From Microcebus murinus (lineage: Eukaryota > Chordata > Mammalia > Primates > Cheirogaleidae), in NCBI RefSeq assembly GCF_040939455.1, contig NC_134104.1:142140501-142204500 (forward strand): DNA of 64,000 nucleotides, in the 5' to 3' direction. Below, piece after piece: positions 10,160 through 23,504 of the stretch. Each line of letters opens with the position of its first letter. The stretch's first letter is position 1. A model generated the notes under the pieces. The model was not told the DNA's origin and did no database searches. It saw only the letters and a program-made list of their open reading frames with translations. Made by a program: the position numbers and the translations under genes.

Positions 10160-11235
10160 AGATGGAGGAAACTTCACTCTGGGGGTTTAATTAATATGCT
10201 CAGGATCACACAGTCAAGTTTACAAGCATGCCCAAATAGAATTTTGCCTCCCCTCACCTCCAACTCTCCGCCTAATTTGTGGCAACTTTATGAAATAAAC
10301 AAACAAATAAAGGGAAGAAGAGAGGGAATAAAAAGCATTTAGCTTAAACAATTTTCTTCTAAAAAAATCGTGAATTTTGAAAATTAGGTAGGAGGTACTT
10401 TGATGATTGTAATATATTACATGATACACTGTTACTATCACAGTGAACAATTAAGATTTGACTGAAATAATAGAATAATCTATACGTCACTGATGTTTGT
10501 AGAATCATTTAATGAAGCAAGCAACATGCTGGATGGTGAGGGAGAAGTGTAAAAACAAGGAGACACAGTTCACACATTAAGGTACTTTGACAATTGATGT
10601 TAGGCAGGCCTGTTGTGTGGCATGAACAAAACTGACAGCCACATCTTCAGGGATTTCTCTACCTCTAGACATAATTTAATGGAGCTAATGCATATTTATT
10701 ACAGCACGACTCTCATTAAACAACAACCTGGCCATTAGACATAAAATCCCTGCAAGCAGCATGATCCATTTTCTGCAAAGGACCTTCTTGACCAGGGAGA
10801 CCCTGATGCAATTACGCTGACAACTTCATGTGCTGTGAACTGAAGGAATGAGAGGCAGGAGCTCTTGGCCTTTGTAGCCCGGTCTGTCTGTGAGCCTTCT
10901 GGTGGAATGGAAGGAGGCCTGTACTGCTTTCCTGGAGGTAGAGACCAAAGATTGGCAGGGCTGACACCTACCTCCAGGGCTGCCTCTCATCAGATGCTCA
11001 GGCTTTGTCAGCTGAGCTCTAGCTGAGGATTACGGCTCATGCCCTGTGTGTGTGCAGAGGACTTGCTGGGCTGGAGAACTGAGTCTGTGGGGAAAGGGGG
11101 CCTGACACACCCACTTTTTCAGCAGTCTCTGAGCATTTGTCCCACTAGTCTCACTAGTTCTGAGGCCTTCGAATGATTCCTTAAGTTCTGAATCAAAGAA
11201 CACTTCTCATCTTGCTGCGTATTTAGTTAGCCAAT
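10160..11235. other. Unique DNA, possible conserved non-coding block
   Basis: No repeat is recognised over about 1 kb, which is unusual for this window. The part at about 10560-10860 has balanced base composition and no obvious repeat. Conservation cannot be judged from one sequence. Confidence 0.35.
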
Positions 11236-11239
11236 CTGT

Positions 11240-11385
11240 CAGTTGTCTGCTCTCTTAGGCCTTGTTGAAATAGCATTCTGTCTATAAAACCTTCTCTAAA
11301 TCCAGGAAGACTTCATCTCTTCTATTCTTATTCTCTCACTGTGCTATTTTTACTCTGTTTGGTACTTAGGACACTGTGGCTTACA
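11240..11385 (+). mobile_element. L2 LINE fragment
   Basis: 'cttctctaaatccaggaaga' through 'ctcactgtgctatttttact' resembles the sense L2 3' region ('ccttccctgacc...ccatagcact'). The copy is strongly decayed. Confidence 0.4.
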
Positions 11386-11439
11386 TGATGAAGATGATAA
11401 TGATGGTAATGTTAATGATGCTGTTGTTAAGACAGTATA

Positions 11440-11580
11440 TGCTCCAAAGACAGCCCTATGTTTGGTCAAGTTGCTTACACTCTCAGTTTACTCATCTATA
11501 AAGTGAAGGCAATAATACCTGCCTTTCATTGAGATTAAGAATAAAAATATACATAAATTGCCTGACAGACACTAAAGTTG
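11440..11580 (-). mobile_element. MIR SINE fragment, minus strand
   Basis: 'gtcaagttgcttacactctc', 'agtttactcatctataaagt', 'ggcaataatacctgcctttc' match the reverse complement of MIR. Confidence 0.65.
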
Positions 11581-11728
11581 TTTTTATTTTCTTTCTCACT
11601 TTTGTATTACTTAAAAAGTATTGATTAATTTAGATTATACTTTTCCATCATATGTAATATTATATTTTATGTGAGAATCTGCCATTTTTTAAAAAAACCT
11701 AACTTTGTACGTATAGGTTTTACCTAAG

Positions 11729-11749
11729 TATATATATATATATATATAT
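11729..11749. repeat. (TA)n microsatellite
   Basis: Uninterrupted TA dinucleotides, 21 bp. Confidence 0.95.
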
Positions 11750-12135
11750 CCCTTCAAGAGTTTACCCCCAATTAGAAAAATGTTATTTTACCACTATGTT
11801 GGTTGTTTTCTGTCATGGGCCCAGGGTTGGCCTGGCTCATCTCCATTTCCCTCTGAGTTCCTCTTTGGCTTAGCTATATGTATCAGTGTCACGATCAGTT
11901 TTGACCGTAAGTTATGTTTGGTGATCATAAGATCACACTGGGGACACCTGAGCTCATGATTTATCTACTCATTAGGGAAGGTGAAGTCGTCTGAGAATTA
12001 TAGCTGTATTCTGATAAACTCTGATGCCTAGGGCTCAATGCTTTGCCTTGGGGGAAGAGGCATGGGTTGCTGCTATTTACCACAAATATCAAGGAGTGGT
12101 TCCATCCACTTGCAGCCACAACTACCACTTCTCTT
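11750..12135. other. Unique DNA
   Basis: No recognisable feature. Confidence 0.4.
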
Positions 12136-12139
12136 GTAC

Positions 12140-12330
12140 TTTACAGTTATTATAGTGCATTGATAGGTGCTATCTATTATAATCCACACTATATTACTGC
12201 TTTGGAGGTGGGTTACATACCCATTTTACAGATGGAGGCACTAAAGCTCAGAGGTATTATAGGATTAGCCCAAGATTGCCCAACTGATGCAAGCTTGCAT
12301 CTCAAGTGTTCTGACTCCAAGTTGGTCTTC
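12140..12330 (+). mobile_element. MIR SINE
   Basis: 'acccattttacagatggagg', 'cactaaagctcagaggtatt' and 'agcccaagattgcccaactg' follow the sense MIR order. Confidence 0.7.
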
Positions 12331-12334
12331 TCTG

Positions 12335-13570
12335 TGCTGCTGTATTGGTTTATCTTTCTGGCACCCACTTTCATCATCTCACAGTAATCCCACGAAGTCA
12401 GACCCAAAGAAACTCACAACACACTTAAATAAAGTGAGTCATTCTCCCTGGAGCAGTGTGGCCAAAAATGTTTTATTTCAGACTATCTTCTTAAAGGCAC
12501 TCCTGCTCAACTCTCGCCCAGGAACATGTTTCAGAAATCTGAGGGATAATTATATTTAACAGCTTAAAAATCCCCCTTTATGATTGTTATATATTCCTCT
12601 AGGGGCAGATCTCCCTCTACTCAATGCTTTTGGCCTTTTAGGAGAACATGTTTCCCCGATAACTCAAAGGCCAAGTCCTTGGAGAAAAATGTGCTGTTGC
12701 ACATAATGATTTATATTGATTCTTCCAATAAGTTGCAGAGAAGATTCATTTATTTGTTGGATGGTTGGGAGTTTATGGGAATTCTTACATTCGACTAAAC
12801 AGTGCCGTTTGACCATTGAGTTCTACTATTCTGTTATTTTCTCCTCATCCCTTTAGGAAGGGAATTTCTGTGGCTAGGACTGTTATTACCACTTTCTATG
12901 GCATAAATGTATTCTTATAATGATAAAAGGAACTATAAGGTCCAGAAACCATAACTCAGTCTGAAGCTATGTGGAAGAAAATTCAGGTCAAACTGGGAGT
13001 CTGGAAGTTAGAAATAATGCCAAACCCAACCAGAGACAGGGAGCTAGCAAAGCAAGCTTGAGGCCTCTCCAGTAGTCAAGGCATATGTGAATTTCTAAGT
13101 CTGTGTATGTTGATGTCTGAAGGGATATTCCAATTCAGGGTCTAAACACCACCGATTCAAGTGGTGTTTGAAGCCTGTGTCCATGAGCACAGCAAGGACA
13201 TGAAATGTGAGTCAATTGGCCAGGAGATGTCTAATAGCCTGAACCAGAGAAGACTATCCTTGTAAAGAAAGACTATTGGGTGATCAGCCCAGCTGGTGTT
13301 CTGGCTTCTCAGTGGGCTTTGGGTTTTACAGCCTAAGCAAATTCCAGCCTCCAAGCCCCCCAGGCATTTTCCAAGTAGATCTCTCAGAGATGCTTTTATC
13401 CATTTTGCTCACAAATAGCCTTTGTGAGATCATGTGATGAGGATTCATGGGGCTGCATTTTAAGCATGGCAACCTTTACGTGACCAATAAATTCGCCTGC
13501 CTGTCTGAGACCAAAATTGGTCTCAGTGGATGTAATTGAAGTTGCTTTGTGTTTTTGATTTTTCATCACT
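12335..13570. other. Unique DNA with two short hairpins
   Basis: No repeat family recognised. Perfect inverted repeats occur at 13144-13169 (9-bp arms, 8-nt spacer) and 13505-13526 (10-bp arms, 2-nt spacer). Open frames here are short and overlapping. Confidence 0.4.
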
Positions 13571-13572
13571 TG

Positions 13573-13591
13573 TTTTTTTTTTTTTTTTTTT
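13573..13591. repeat. Poly-T tract
   Basis: Nineteen uninterrupted T residues with no SINE or LINE body attached. Confidence 0.9.
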
Positions 13592-14940
13592 AGCATGGCC
13601 AGCACTAATAGGTAGTTCCAGTTATATGTAACTTCAGGCCCTTTTAGGGAGAAAAATGAGAAATAATTCAATTTTACTTTTGCTGCATAAATGAGAGCTG
13701 GAGCTTTGGGAACGTGTTAAGCAGTAACAACAGAAATCACTTGTTTCCTAAAAAGGCATTGTCTGGAACAACAACAACAGAAAGCTATTTTAATGGAAGC
13801 CTGGGGTGACTTTAAGAAAGCCCTAGGGGGATTGTAAAAGGGTATTGCTACCTACAATTTGAATGAAAAGTAAAATACAGAAACTTGCTTTTATTAATAC
13901 TAATTCCCCAAAATGTATCTGTTTTAACTGGGTTGTCCACAAAGATGCATCTGTAGTTGAGCCCTATCCTACTCGAATTATGTGCATCCAAATTTTGACA
14001 AGCACACTTCCAGAACACCCTGCTAGCATTTCCCACGGAACCTTGTCTACACATAAAAAGAGAATCAGGAATTTTTTTAATGAATAAATCCTAAAACATC
14101 TTGCTAATGTGACTCATCCTCAGAGAATAACCCCTTCTCCCTCCACTGCATCATTCCTGACCAATAATAGAACCACTCAGATATGTTAAGGCATTATTTT
14201 AAAACTTCTCCCGGAAAGGTTAAGACTTTTACTAAGTCTTTTAACAAAACCCCCTAAATACTGAGAAGCAGAGTGGTATCCCATTACTTTGGCTCAAAAG
14301 AGAAGGGGGAAGTTGACTACAGATTTCCATCTTCTCCTTCCAAGTCATCCACTTCTTTGTCAACTTACTGTGGGGCCAGCAGTACTGATTTTCTTTTTCC
14401 ATGCTCCTAAAATCCAGATCCTGAGATACCTTTTCTCACTTACCTTCACTAATTAATTTATTTTTACAGTATGATCTGTAAAAATCAGGTAGCTGCATAA
14501 CAAACTGGTTCCATTTTTCATTAACCTTTCCAGAACTTTGCCTTATTTCTTATTCAAGACCAACTATATTATCCCTTCTCAGAAACTTCTGTGTTATTAA
14601 TTTTTTCTTTTCAAAAGAGTTCATGTTGAATGTTATACTTACTTTTTCATGAAATCCGGAGCAAATATTCAAGAAGAAAGTGAGGGTATTGCACGGTTTT
14701 AAATGTGGGAATTATGGATTCCTAGGAGTTCCTCAAATAGTCTATGTTTGTACCTGCTGAAATGCTGCTCTTCCCTCTGCAATATTGCCAACTCTTAGAT
14801 GTCAGTAGGGTCTCAGAGCCTGGGATAGAAGGATTTTGTAGAGGATTGGAAGCTCTGGGAGCCACAGGGTGGGGAGGTAAGGGAAATAAATACCCCGATG
14901 GGTAGTTTTTGCAGTGCAGGAAGATGAGATATACTTTCCT
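13592..14940. other. Unique DNA
   Basis: No confident repeat, RNA or coding signal over about 1.3 kb. Confidence 0.4.
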
Positions 14941-14944
14941 CAAA

Positions 14945-15080
14945 ACCTTCAAAGGTTATGTTTCTCAGATTGCAAAGTGCATACAAATTACCTGGAGATT
15001 TTTGTGAAAATGCACATTCTGATCCAGATCCTAGGTGATTCTGATGCTTGTGGTCCAGAAACCACATTTGAAATTGTAAG
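14945..15080. mobile_element. MER5-like hAT-Charlie fragment
   Basis: 'gtttctcagattgcaaagtg', 'caaattacctggagattttt', 'ggtgattctgatgcttgtgg' and 'aaaccacatttgaaatt' resemble short non-autonomous hAT-Charlie elements of the MER5 group. Confidence 0.55.
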
Positions 15081-15087
15081 GTCTAAA

Positions 15088-15402
15088 GCTGCATTGTCCA
15101 GTGGGGTAGCTACTAGCCACATGTGGCTCTTAAGCAATTGAAATGTAACAAGTCTGAATTTAGATGCTAGGTAAAGCACACATAGGATTTCAAAAATGTA
15201 TTACAAAAAAAGCATGAATGTAAAATTTCTCATTAATTTTACATTGATTACATCTTAATAGTTTGGATAGATTCAGCTAAATAAAACACATTATTAAATT
15301 AATTTTATTTTTAAATTTGTCGAAAGCCACTCTTTAAATAAAATAGCAAATCTTAAATTATACACATGGCTATTATATTTCTGTTGAACATCACTGCTCT
15401 GA
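15088..15402 (-). mobile_element. MER3-like hAT element
   Basis: Begins 'gcattgtccagtggggtagc', then 'tactagccacatgtggctct', 'caattgaaatgtaacaagtc', an AT-rich middle, and ends 'gttgaacatcactgctctg'. Ends and internal motif resemble the MER3 type, with TIRs like CAGYGCTGTCCAATA. Confidence 0.55.
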
Positions 15403-15456
15403 TGCTCTTTTGCCTCGATTTCATTGGCTGTTATTAGAACTTAGCTTATTCTATGC

Positions 15457-15632
15457 CAGTGGCTCCCAAACTTTACTGTGCATCACAGTCATCTGATGGA
15501 CTTGGTAAAACAGAGATTGCTGGTCTACTGCAGATGGTAATTGAGCAGTTCTGAACCAGGACCCAAGAACTGCTATTCCTAACAAGCTCCAAGGTGGTAT
15601 TGATGCTGCTGCCTGGACCACATTTAGAGTAG
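15457..15632 (+). mobile_element. MER5A-like hAT-Charlie element
   Basis: Starts 'cagtggctcccaaactttac', then 'gtgcatcacagtcatctgat', 'acagagattgctggtctact', 'aacaagctccaaggtggtat' and 'gatgctgctgcctggaccac'. These are the MER5A landmarks in sense order. Confidence 0.75.
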
Positions 15633-15639
15633 GAAGACC

Positions 15640-15870
15640 TTAAAACCACTTTTGTCTCTTGCCTATATAGCAGTACTCAGTGTATTCTTCCTTCTGTTTT
15701 GCAGTATAGTCTGTGATCATATCTTCTACCTTTCCTCCTACTTACATCAATGTCCATTCACTCCGTGACATTGTAAAGTCCTTGAAAAGAAAGGTTGTGC
15801 CTGTTCTTGCAGCATCTTTAAAGCACGTTCTTCAATACTTGATTTGTTAAATTGAAATAAGTTGTATTTA
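15640..15870 (+). mobile_element. Possible L2 LINE fragment
   Basis: Weak resemblance to the sense L2 3' end ('cttctacctttcctcctact', 'attgtaaagtccttgaaaag'). Family call is tentative. Confidence 0.3.
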
Positions 15871-16215
15871 ATGGAATTAATCATCTTTCTTCCTTACTAG
15901 AAGCTCTGACAAGCATAGAATATTAAAACTGAAATAAAAAAAAAACAGATAATGTTGCTCTGTTGGTCAATCTGTTGATTTGCTAATTTTTTAGTAAATT
16001 AAATTGGTTTCTGATCCTTTTTATCAGTTTAACTTGTTGTGTATTTTTAAGCGCTTGAAGTGCTGGTGATTAGGGCAATGAATTAGCCCAATATCAGGTG
16101 ATAAGTTAATTGGAAGGTCAGGAATACATTGTCAAGCACACCTAGGAAATGGATGCTATGTTGTCATGGGAGTCCAGAGGTAGGAGGAGACGAGCTAACC
16201 TCGAAATTATGCTGA
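15871..16215. other. Unique DNA
   Basis: No repeat recognised. Confidence 0.4.
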
Positions 16216-16217
16216 TT

Positions 16218-16392
16218 AAAGCCTCGCTACCCAAAGTGTTCTCCTTACACCAGCAGCATCAGCATCACCTGGGAATTTGTTACAAATGCAGAATCTCAAG
16301 CCCAACACCTGAACTTATCAATCAGAATCTGCATTTTTAACAAGAATCCTGGGTAATTAGTAAACACATTACAATTTGAGGAGCACCGGATT
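16218..16392 (-). mobile_element. MER5-like hAT-Charlie element
   Basis: 'acccaaagtgttctccttac', 'accagcagcatcagcatcac', 'ctgggaatttgttacaaatg' and 'gcagaatctcaagcccaaca' match the MER5 group in the orientation opposite to the copy at 15457. Confidence 0.7.
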
Positions 16393-17250
16393 GAAAGATA
16401 AGGGCAGAATCAGGTGCTACATAAGTCTGAGGTTGACTCTGGGCTCCTTTCCTACCTTCCCTAAGGGAAGTCTGGGTATCTGGTCTAAGACAAGTCAGAT
16501 GGCAGAATGGAAGAGACAGATGCCCCACACAGATGGAGATGCATTACATCGGGATATGCAGACCATAGCAGAGCTCCGCCAACGTGCAACAGCCTTGTTC
16601 ACAACAGGATCAAATCTCTCAAAGATTCATGGCTAGGGAATTTTAAAAAAAAGAGACTCTCAATATGAGGTGAAGCTGTGGCTGTCAACCAGCAGGATGC
16701 TGCCGCTCCTTGACAGCATGAAAGGAAGCCCAGCTCTACCAGCCTACCTGTCTGGGAGCCACCTGTCATATACGAGTGGGAAGCAGATTTACTGTCAGGA
16801 TTTGGGCAAAATTGCATCCCCTCTCTCCAAAAGCATAGGGATGAGATAAGTGAAGTGTGGCACTGAGGTGGCCAGGTTGATGCCACCATGTGAACATCTA
16901 TCCTGATGAGTCTTTTTTTTTTTTTTTTAAAGAAAGAGGCATGCGAGGCAACTTCATTAAGTTGAAACTTTTGTTATGTTGAAAGAGAGCTATAATGGCA
17001 GCTTCCATATATGAAAGTTAATATAGTTGACATAATACAATATCTGAGTGTTGGTGGTTTAGAGAGGAGTCTATTAAGCAAACCACGCACTTTATAAGTT
17101 ATTGGTCATGATGACCCTGGGTCCTCCATTTAATGAGTGGGAATGACAGGTCCCAATCTAAATAGACACTCTTTGATATACCCTTCAGAAGTTGCTAAAG
17201 GGGCCAAATATTCTTCCCTTCTGTAAGTACTCTAATGCTTTGATATGTAT
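16393..17250. other. Unique DNA with a poly-T tract
   Basis: A T-run lies at about 16911-16928. No other feature is recognised. Confidence 0.4.
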
Positions 17251-17254
17251 ATTT

Positions 17255-17460
17255 TCCATTAATTTAATCATTCATTAAAGAAACATTAACTGAGCAATGG
17301 ATATTTAGGCACTAATCTTGGAGCTGAGAAAATACATATGGACAGGCAAAATCCTTGACCTTGAGGCTATATCATTGTTAAGTGAGGGTGACAAAAACAT
17401 TAACAGACAACACAGAGCTGTCAGTGCTCGGATAGAGGAAAGCATGCCGCTTAATGTGAA
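17255..17460 (-). mobile_element. L2 LINE fragment, minus strand
   Basis: 'taatcattcattaaagaaac', 'taggcactaatcttggagct' and 'gacaggcaaaatccttgacc' resemble the reverse complement of the L2 3' end. Confidence 0.45.
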
Positions 17461-17511
17461 CACAGGTGTAACAGAGAATGATAATGTTGACAATGATGAT
17501 CATATTAACAC

Positions 17512-17705
17512 GTGTTTAACATTTATTACAAGTCAGGAATGATGCTCGGTCTTATCTATTACTCAACTCATTTTTTAAATCAGAATCATGGAATGTAGAT
17601 ATTACTATTCCCATTTTGTAGGGTAAAAGTAATAAAGCACAGAGAGATTAAGTAGTTTGTTCAATCACACAGCTAGAGAGGTAGAGGACAGGAAAACCTC
17701 AGAAC
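17512..17705 (+). mobile_element. MIR SINE
   Basis: 'caagtcaggaatgatgctcg', 'tcccattttgtagggtaaaa', 'cacagagagattaagtagtt' and 'caatcacacagctagagagg' follow the sense MIR order. Confidence 0.75.
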
Positions 17706-17756
17706 TAAGGCAATTTTGTTTGGAAATAAGATACTGAGACCCAGAGATAACAATTA

Positions 17757-18110
17757 AATACATAAAATTACATTAAAATGAACATTTATTAAAGGCCTGT
17801 TATTACCAGGAACTGTACTAGATCTGGCATAGCACAAAGATGGGTAAGACATTGTTTCTTTTATCAAGAGTTCAATGTCAATAAGACATATAAGCATATA
17901 CACATATATTGTGGTAAGCAAATGTTTTAAGTTTGCTGATGCATGTATGTGCAAGGTATTCAGGATGTGAAAATAAGAGGGTGATTGATTTGACCTGGAT
18001 GTGGTCACAGAATACTTAAAAGGATGTGATATGTCAGATGGCTTTGAGTTATCAATAGGAATTTTCCAGGTAAACAGTAGCAAAGGCATTTCAGGCAGAG
18101 GAAATGGCAG
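17757..18110 (-). mobile_element. L2 LINE, minus strand
   Basis: 'aacatttattaaaggcctgt', 'taccaggaactgtactagat' and, at the far end, 'aggcatttcaggcagaggaa' are the antisense L2 landmarks. A second, weaker piece may continue to about 18260. Confidence 0.55.
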
Positions 18111-18264
18111 AAGGAAAAAAAAAAAGGGACATTAAAGAGCAAAGTAAGGAAGGTTTCTTTATACAATTTAATTGAGTATCTACTTTATATAAGAAGCCGT
18201 GACACATGGTACAAGGAGTAAAACAATGAGGAAACAGTTTTTGGAGTCTGCAAGGAAGTTAACC

Positions 18265-19220
18265 ATTCCTCATATTAATGCCTGGCAAGAGTGCAATGGC
18301 AGAGTCTAGTTAGAAACTGCACACAGAATACAACCTCTTCTCTCTTGAATCTTCTGCCCCTAGTAAAATAGTGGTAACATATCATGAAAGGATAAAGACA
18401 TAATGAAAAAGAGAACGGAAGTGTTTGAGAGAACATAGAACTATAACAATAATTTAAAGATAGAAAACATATCAAGGAGTAATACCTGATTGTGAAGAAT
18501 GAAGAAATACACAACCTACTGCCCTGTAGAAGGAAAGCATGAAACTCAGGTAGCAAGGGGAAAAATTCAAGAGAATTTAGTGATGAGAACTTTCCAATTA
18601 ATGTAAATGGAATATCTTAATTGAGCCTCTTGGAGCAGACAGTTAAAATCATAAAAGATGTCCTCTGCATTCTATATTAAATGCCATAAATTTCTTCTAA
18701 GTCACATCAACTAGAAGCTGCAGCTCTCAAACCAAAACAAATTTCCAGCAAGGAATAAGAAACTTATATTTCTTTTCATAATAAAATAAAAACTATGTTT
18801 ACCTTATCATTTAGGCCACCAGGAAGGACAGAGCCAAATTTACAGAACAACTGTAGCAACTTCTAATACTCTGAGTCTGTGTTATTGAATATCTATTTTC
18901 TCTGGCTGTAGACATTCATTCATATATATATATATTTTTTTCAATTAAAATAAACTTATATAAGTGGATACATTATTGTAGTTGATTTTTTTAATTGAAG
19001 AAGACTTTATCAAAGTTGTTTAAATATAATGAATATCTACAATTCAAAAATACTAGAAATCTGGCAAAAATTAAAGTAGGTAGCAATAGCAGAAAGATAA
19101 TTTAAAACAAAAATAGAAAATATGCTTTAATAGTATACAAAAAGTTACATTCCAGAGAGCATAAAAGTTATCATCAGTATAACTGAGCCAAACATTCATT
19201 TTTATCAATGTGCTTCTGGA
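18265..19220. other. Unique AT-rich DNA
   Basis: No recognised repeat; short TA-rich stretches near 18920. Confidence 0.4.
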
Positions 19221-19224
19221 AAGT

Positions 19225-19430
19225 TTATAAACATTTATTCATCCAAGCATGTATTCATTTATTCAGTAACTCTTCAATACGCCCCTTTGATGTGCCAGTC
19301 ACTAAGTGTTTTGAATATATCAGAGAACAAGAAAAATAAAGAAATCATCCTCTATTTACAGGGAAACAGCTAATAAATAAGGAAACAAGGAAAACAATAA
19401 CAGACTGTGATAGATGATTTTTTTAAAAAA
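19225..19430 (-). mobile_element. L2 LINE fragment, minus strand
   Basis: 'gtattcatttattcagtaac', 'gatgtgccagtcactaagtg' and 'tatcagagaacaagaaaaat' match the reverse complement of the L2 3' end. Confidence 0.6.
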
Positions 19431-19454
19431 GGAAATAAGACATGTACTTACTAG

Positions 19455-19830
19455 GAAGTTATAGCTGCTTTAGAAGTCACCCCAAAACCTAGCAGCTTAA
19501 AACAACTAGAAATTATTGAGCTCACAATTCTGGGGTGTGACAGTTTGTCCTGTGCTCAGCAAGGCAGTTCTGCTTATCGGGGCCAGGCTCAACTGATCTT
19601 GGCCAGATCTCACTCATGCTTCTGCAGACAGCTGCTCGATCAGCTTAGGGCTGGCAGGTCCAAAACAACTCAGCTGTGATGGCTCATCTGTGCTCCACCT
19701 GTCACTTCCTCCAGCAAATCTGCTCCTTGGGTCATGGTGCAGAAGTCTCAAAAGGGAGGCCGGAATTTCATGATGCTTCTGGAGGCCCAGACTCGAAACC
19801 CAATAGACTCCAACTCCTGATAGAAGGAGT
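19455..19830 (-). mobile_element. MaLR LTR (MLT1-like), minus strand
   Basis: 'agtcaccccaaaacctagca', 'gcttaaaacaactagaaatt', 'gagctcacaattctggggtg', 'ggccaggctcaactgatctt' and 'ctcactcatgcttctgcaga' are landmarks of an old MLT1-type LTR read in antisense. Confidence 0.65.
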
Positions 19831-21810
<1,980 letters not shown>

Positions 21811-21830
21811 CTATTTTTGTTTTCTTTTTC

Positions 21831-22145
21831 TGAACAAAAAACTAGCTTGTATGAGGACTGGCCAAGTCATGAAAGAATTATGGGAAATGTGTGCACATCT
21901 CCACACCATTTACCAAAGCAGGTAAATCTACATGATCCTTAACAGTTCTAGAAGAAAACTACAGAAAACCAGGATTATCTGAGACACAAGTTCCCATGCA
22001 AAGAGAGCTTGTGGGGATCACAGAAATGTAGGGAGAGGCAAGATACCGTGTTCAAATCTTAAGAAATAGCATTATGGAGGGTGTTGTCAACTAATGGTTC
22101 TGAGCAGGGGCCCTTTTGGTCATGCTGCAAAAGTTTAAGATGTAT
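21831..22145. other. Unique DNA
   Basis: No recognised feature. Confidence 0.4.
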
Positions 22146-22149
22146 CTCT

Positions 22150-22325
22150 CGTACCTCTTAACTGTGTGACCTCTACAAAATTATTTAACTCCCATGGGCC
22201 TTGGTTTCTGTATCTGCAAAATGGGGTGAATCTGACACTCAATTTAAAGGGCTGTTGTGAGGATTAAATTGTATTATGCTTGACATTTAATAAGAACTCA
22301 GGAAATATTAGTTACTATTTATAGA
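22150..22325 (-). mobile_element. MIR SINE, minus strand
   Basis: 'actgtgtgacctctacaaaa', 'gtttctgtatctgcaaaatg', 'gggctgttgtgaggattaaa' and 'taataagaactcaggaaata' match the reverse complement of MIR closely. Confidence 0.8.
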
Positions 22326-22369
22326 ATAGAAATAAATGACAATCTTTGTTTTATTTCGGGTAGATATTG

Positions 22370-22505
22370 ATATCTCTAGCCATTTTCTGATGCTTATGGA
22401 TAAAGAGAGCTAGAAGAGAACTTAAGATCATCTAGCTAATCCCCATTATTTTACATATATGTAAACTGAGGCCCAGAGTTACAGCGCTGGAGACATTTGG
22501 GCCTA
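22370..22505 (+). mobile_element. Possible MIR-related fragment
   Basis: 'gatcatctagctaatcccca' followed by 'gtaaactgaggcccagagtt' resembles a common old mammalian SINE segment. Family uncertain. Confidence 0.35.
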
Positions 22506-22509
22506 ATAT

Positions 22510-23500
22510 ATTTAGTTTCCCACTCATGAGACTGTAGTCATTTAAATGACTCAAAAAAGTGGTCACACATAAAATTAACATTTTCCTTTGTGAGCAAATA
22601 TTGGCTTTCTCTTTCAATTCTCCAAACATCCTGAATATTCTTTTAGTTTTGGTGTTGAACATTTCAATTTTTTTTCCCTCTGAATTTATGGGTAATGCTG
22701 TAAGCATTTTGCTAGTTAGCTTGAACAGAACTGGATGTCAAATTGAATTTAAGAGTCCTCATTAGTGTAAGAGGGACTCAACTCTGACTGTGGAAGAGTT
22801 TTCATTGGGAAGGGATTAGATGACTCAGGCTATCTAGACTGGGTCTTTGGATCTGTCACCTGTCTTCTATAACTCTTCCTTCTTCTCTCTAACTCTATCA
22901 AATTCTAGGACACTACCTCCATTTGTCTTCTATTCCAGTGATACAATTTTATGCAAAATTGACTTACTCTTCTAGACCCCTAGTTTCATTTTCAATTTAA
23001 CTCTCAAATTTTCTCTCCTTTGTATGTATTCTGACAACAGCTTATTTTTAACTGTTTGGCTTTACAAATACATGAATCTTTTCTCTTTAACACACTGAGA
23101 ACATTTTCTAATTTTCCTTAGTCTTTACTAGAATTCCTTTGTTCACTTTTTTTCTGTTTTTATTTCTTATTTAATTGCTTTGAGTCAAAGAAAATGTCCT
23201 TCACATTTGTGATGTATTGTGATTTTCTAAACTGTGTTTAGGACAAACTGTGTTTGTCACATTGCAATGTATTGAGGTTTTCCTGTGACCTCACACACTA
23301 TTGTTCATGTTTTAAGAAAATTTCAAAATTATTTTCATTGTGCATTAGAAAGTATTATTTAAACATTAAAGATTTTTTTATTGGCTACCTTATTATAAAA
23401 ACCATTGTATTTATTTTTTAATTTTTGAAACAGTGAAATAGATAAGTTAAAACTACAATTATTACATATTTGCCATTTCTCTCCTATACTTTTATTTTTT
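22510..23500. other. Unique AT-rich DNA
   Basis: No confident repeat or coding signal. Confidence 0.4.
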
Positions 23501-23504
23501 CTTC

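Noticed and set aside
13573..13591. Poly-T tract as the tail of a minus-strand SINE
   Set aside because: No Alu, L1 or other retroposon body follows it and no target duplication was seen.
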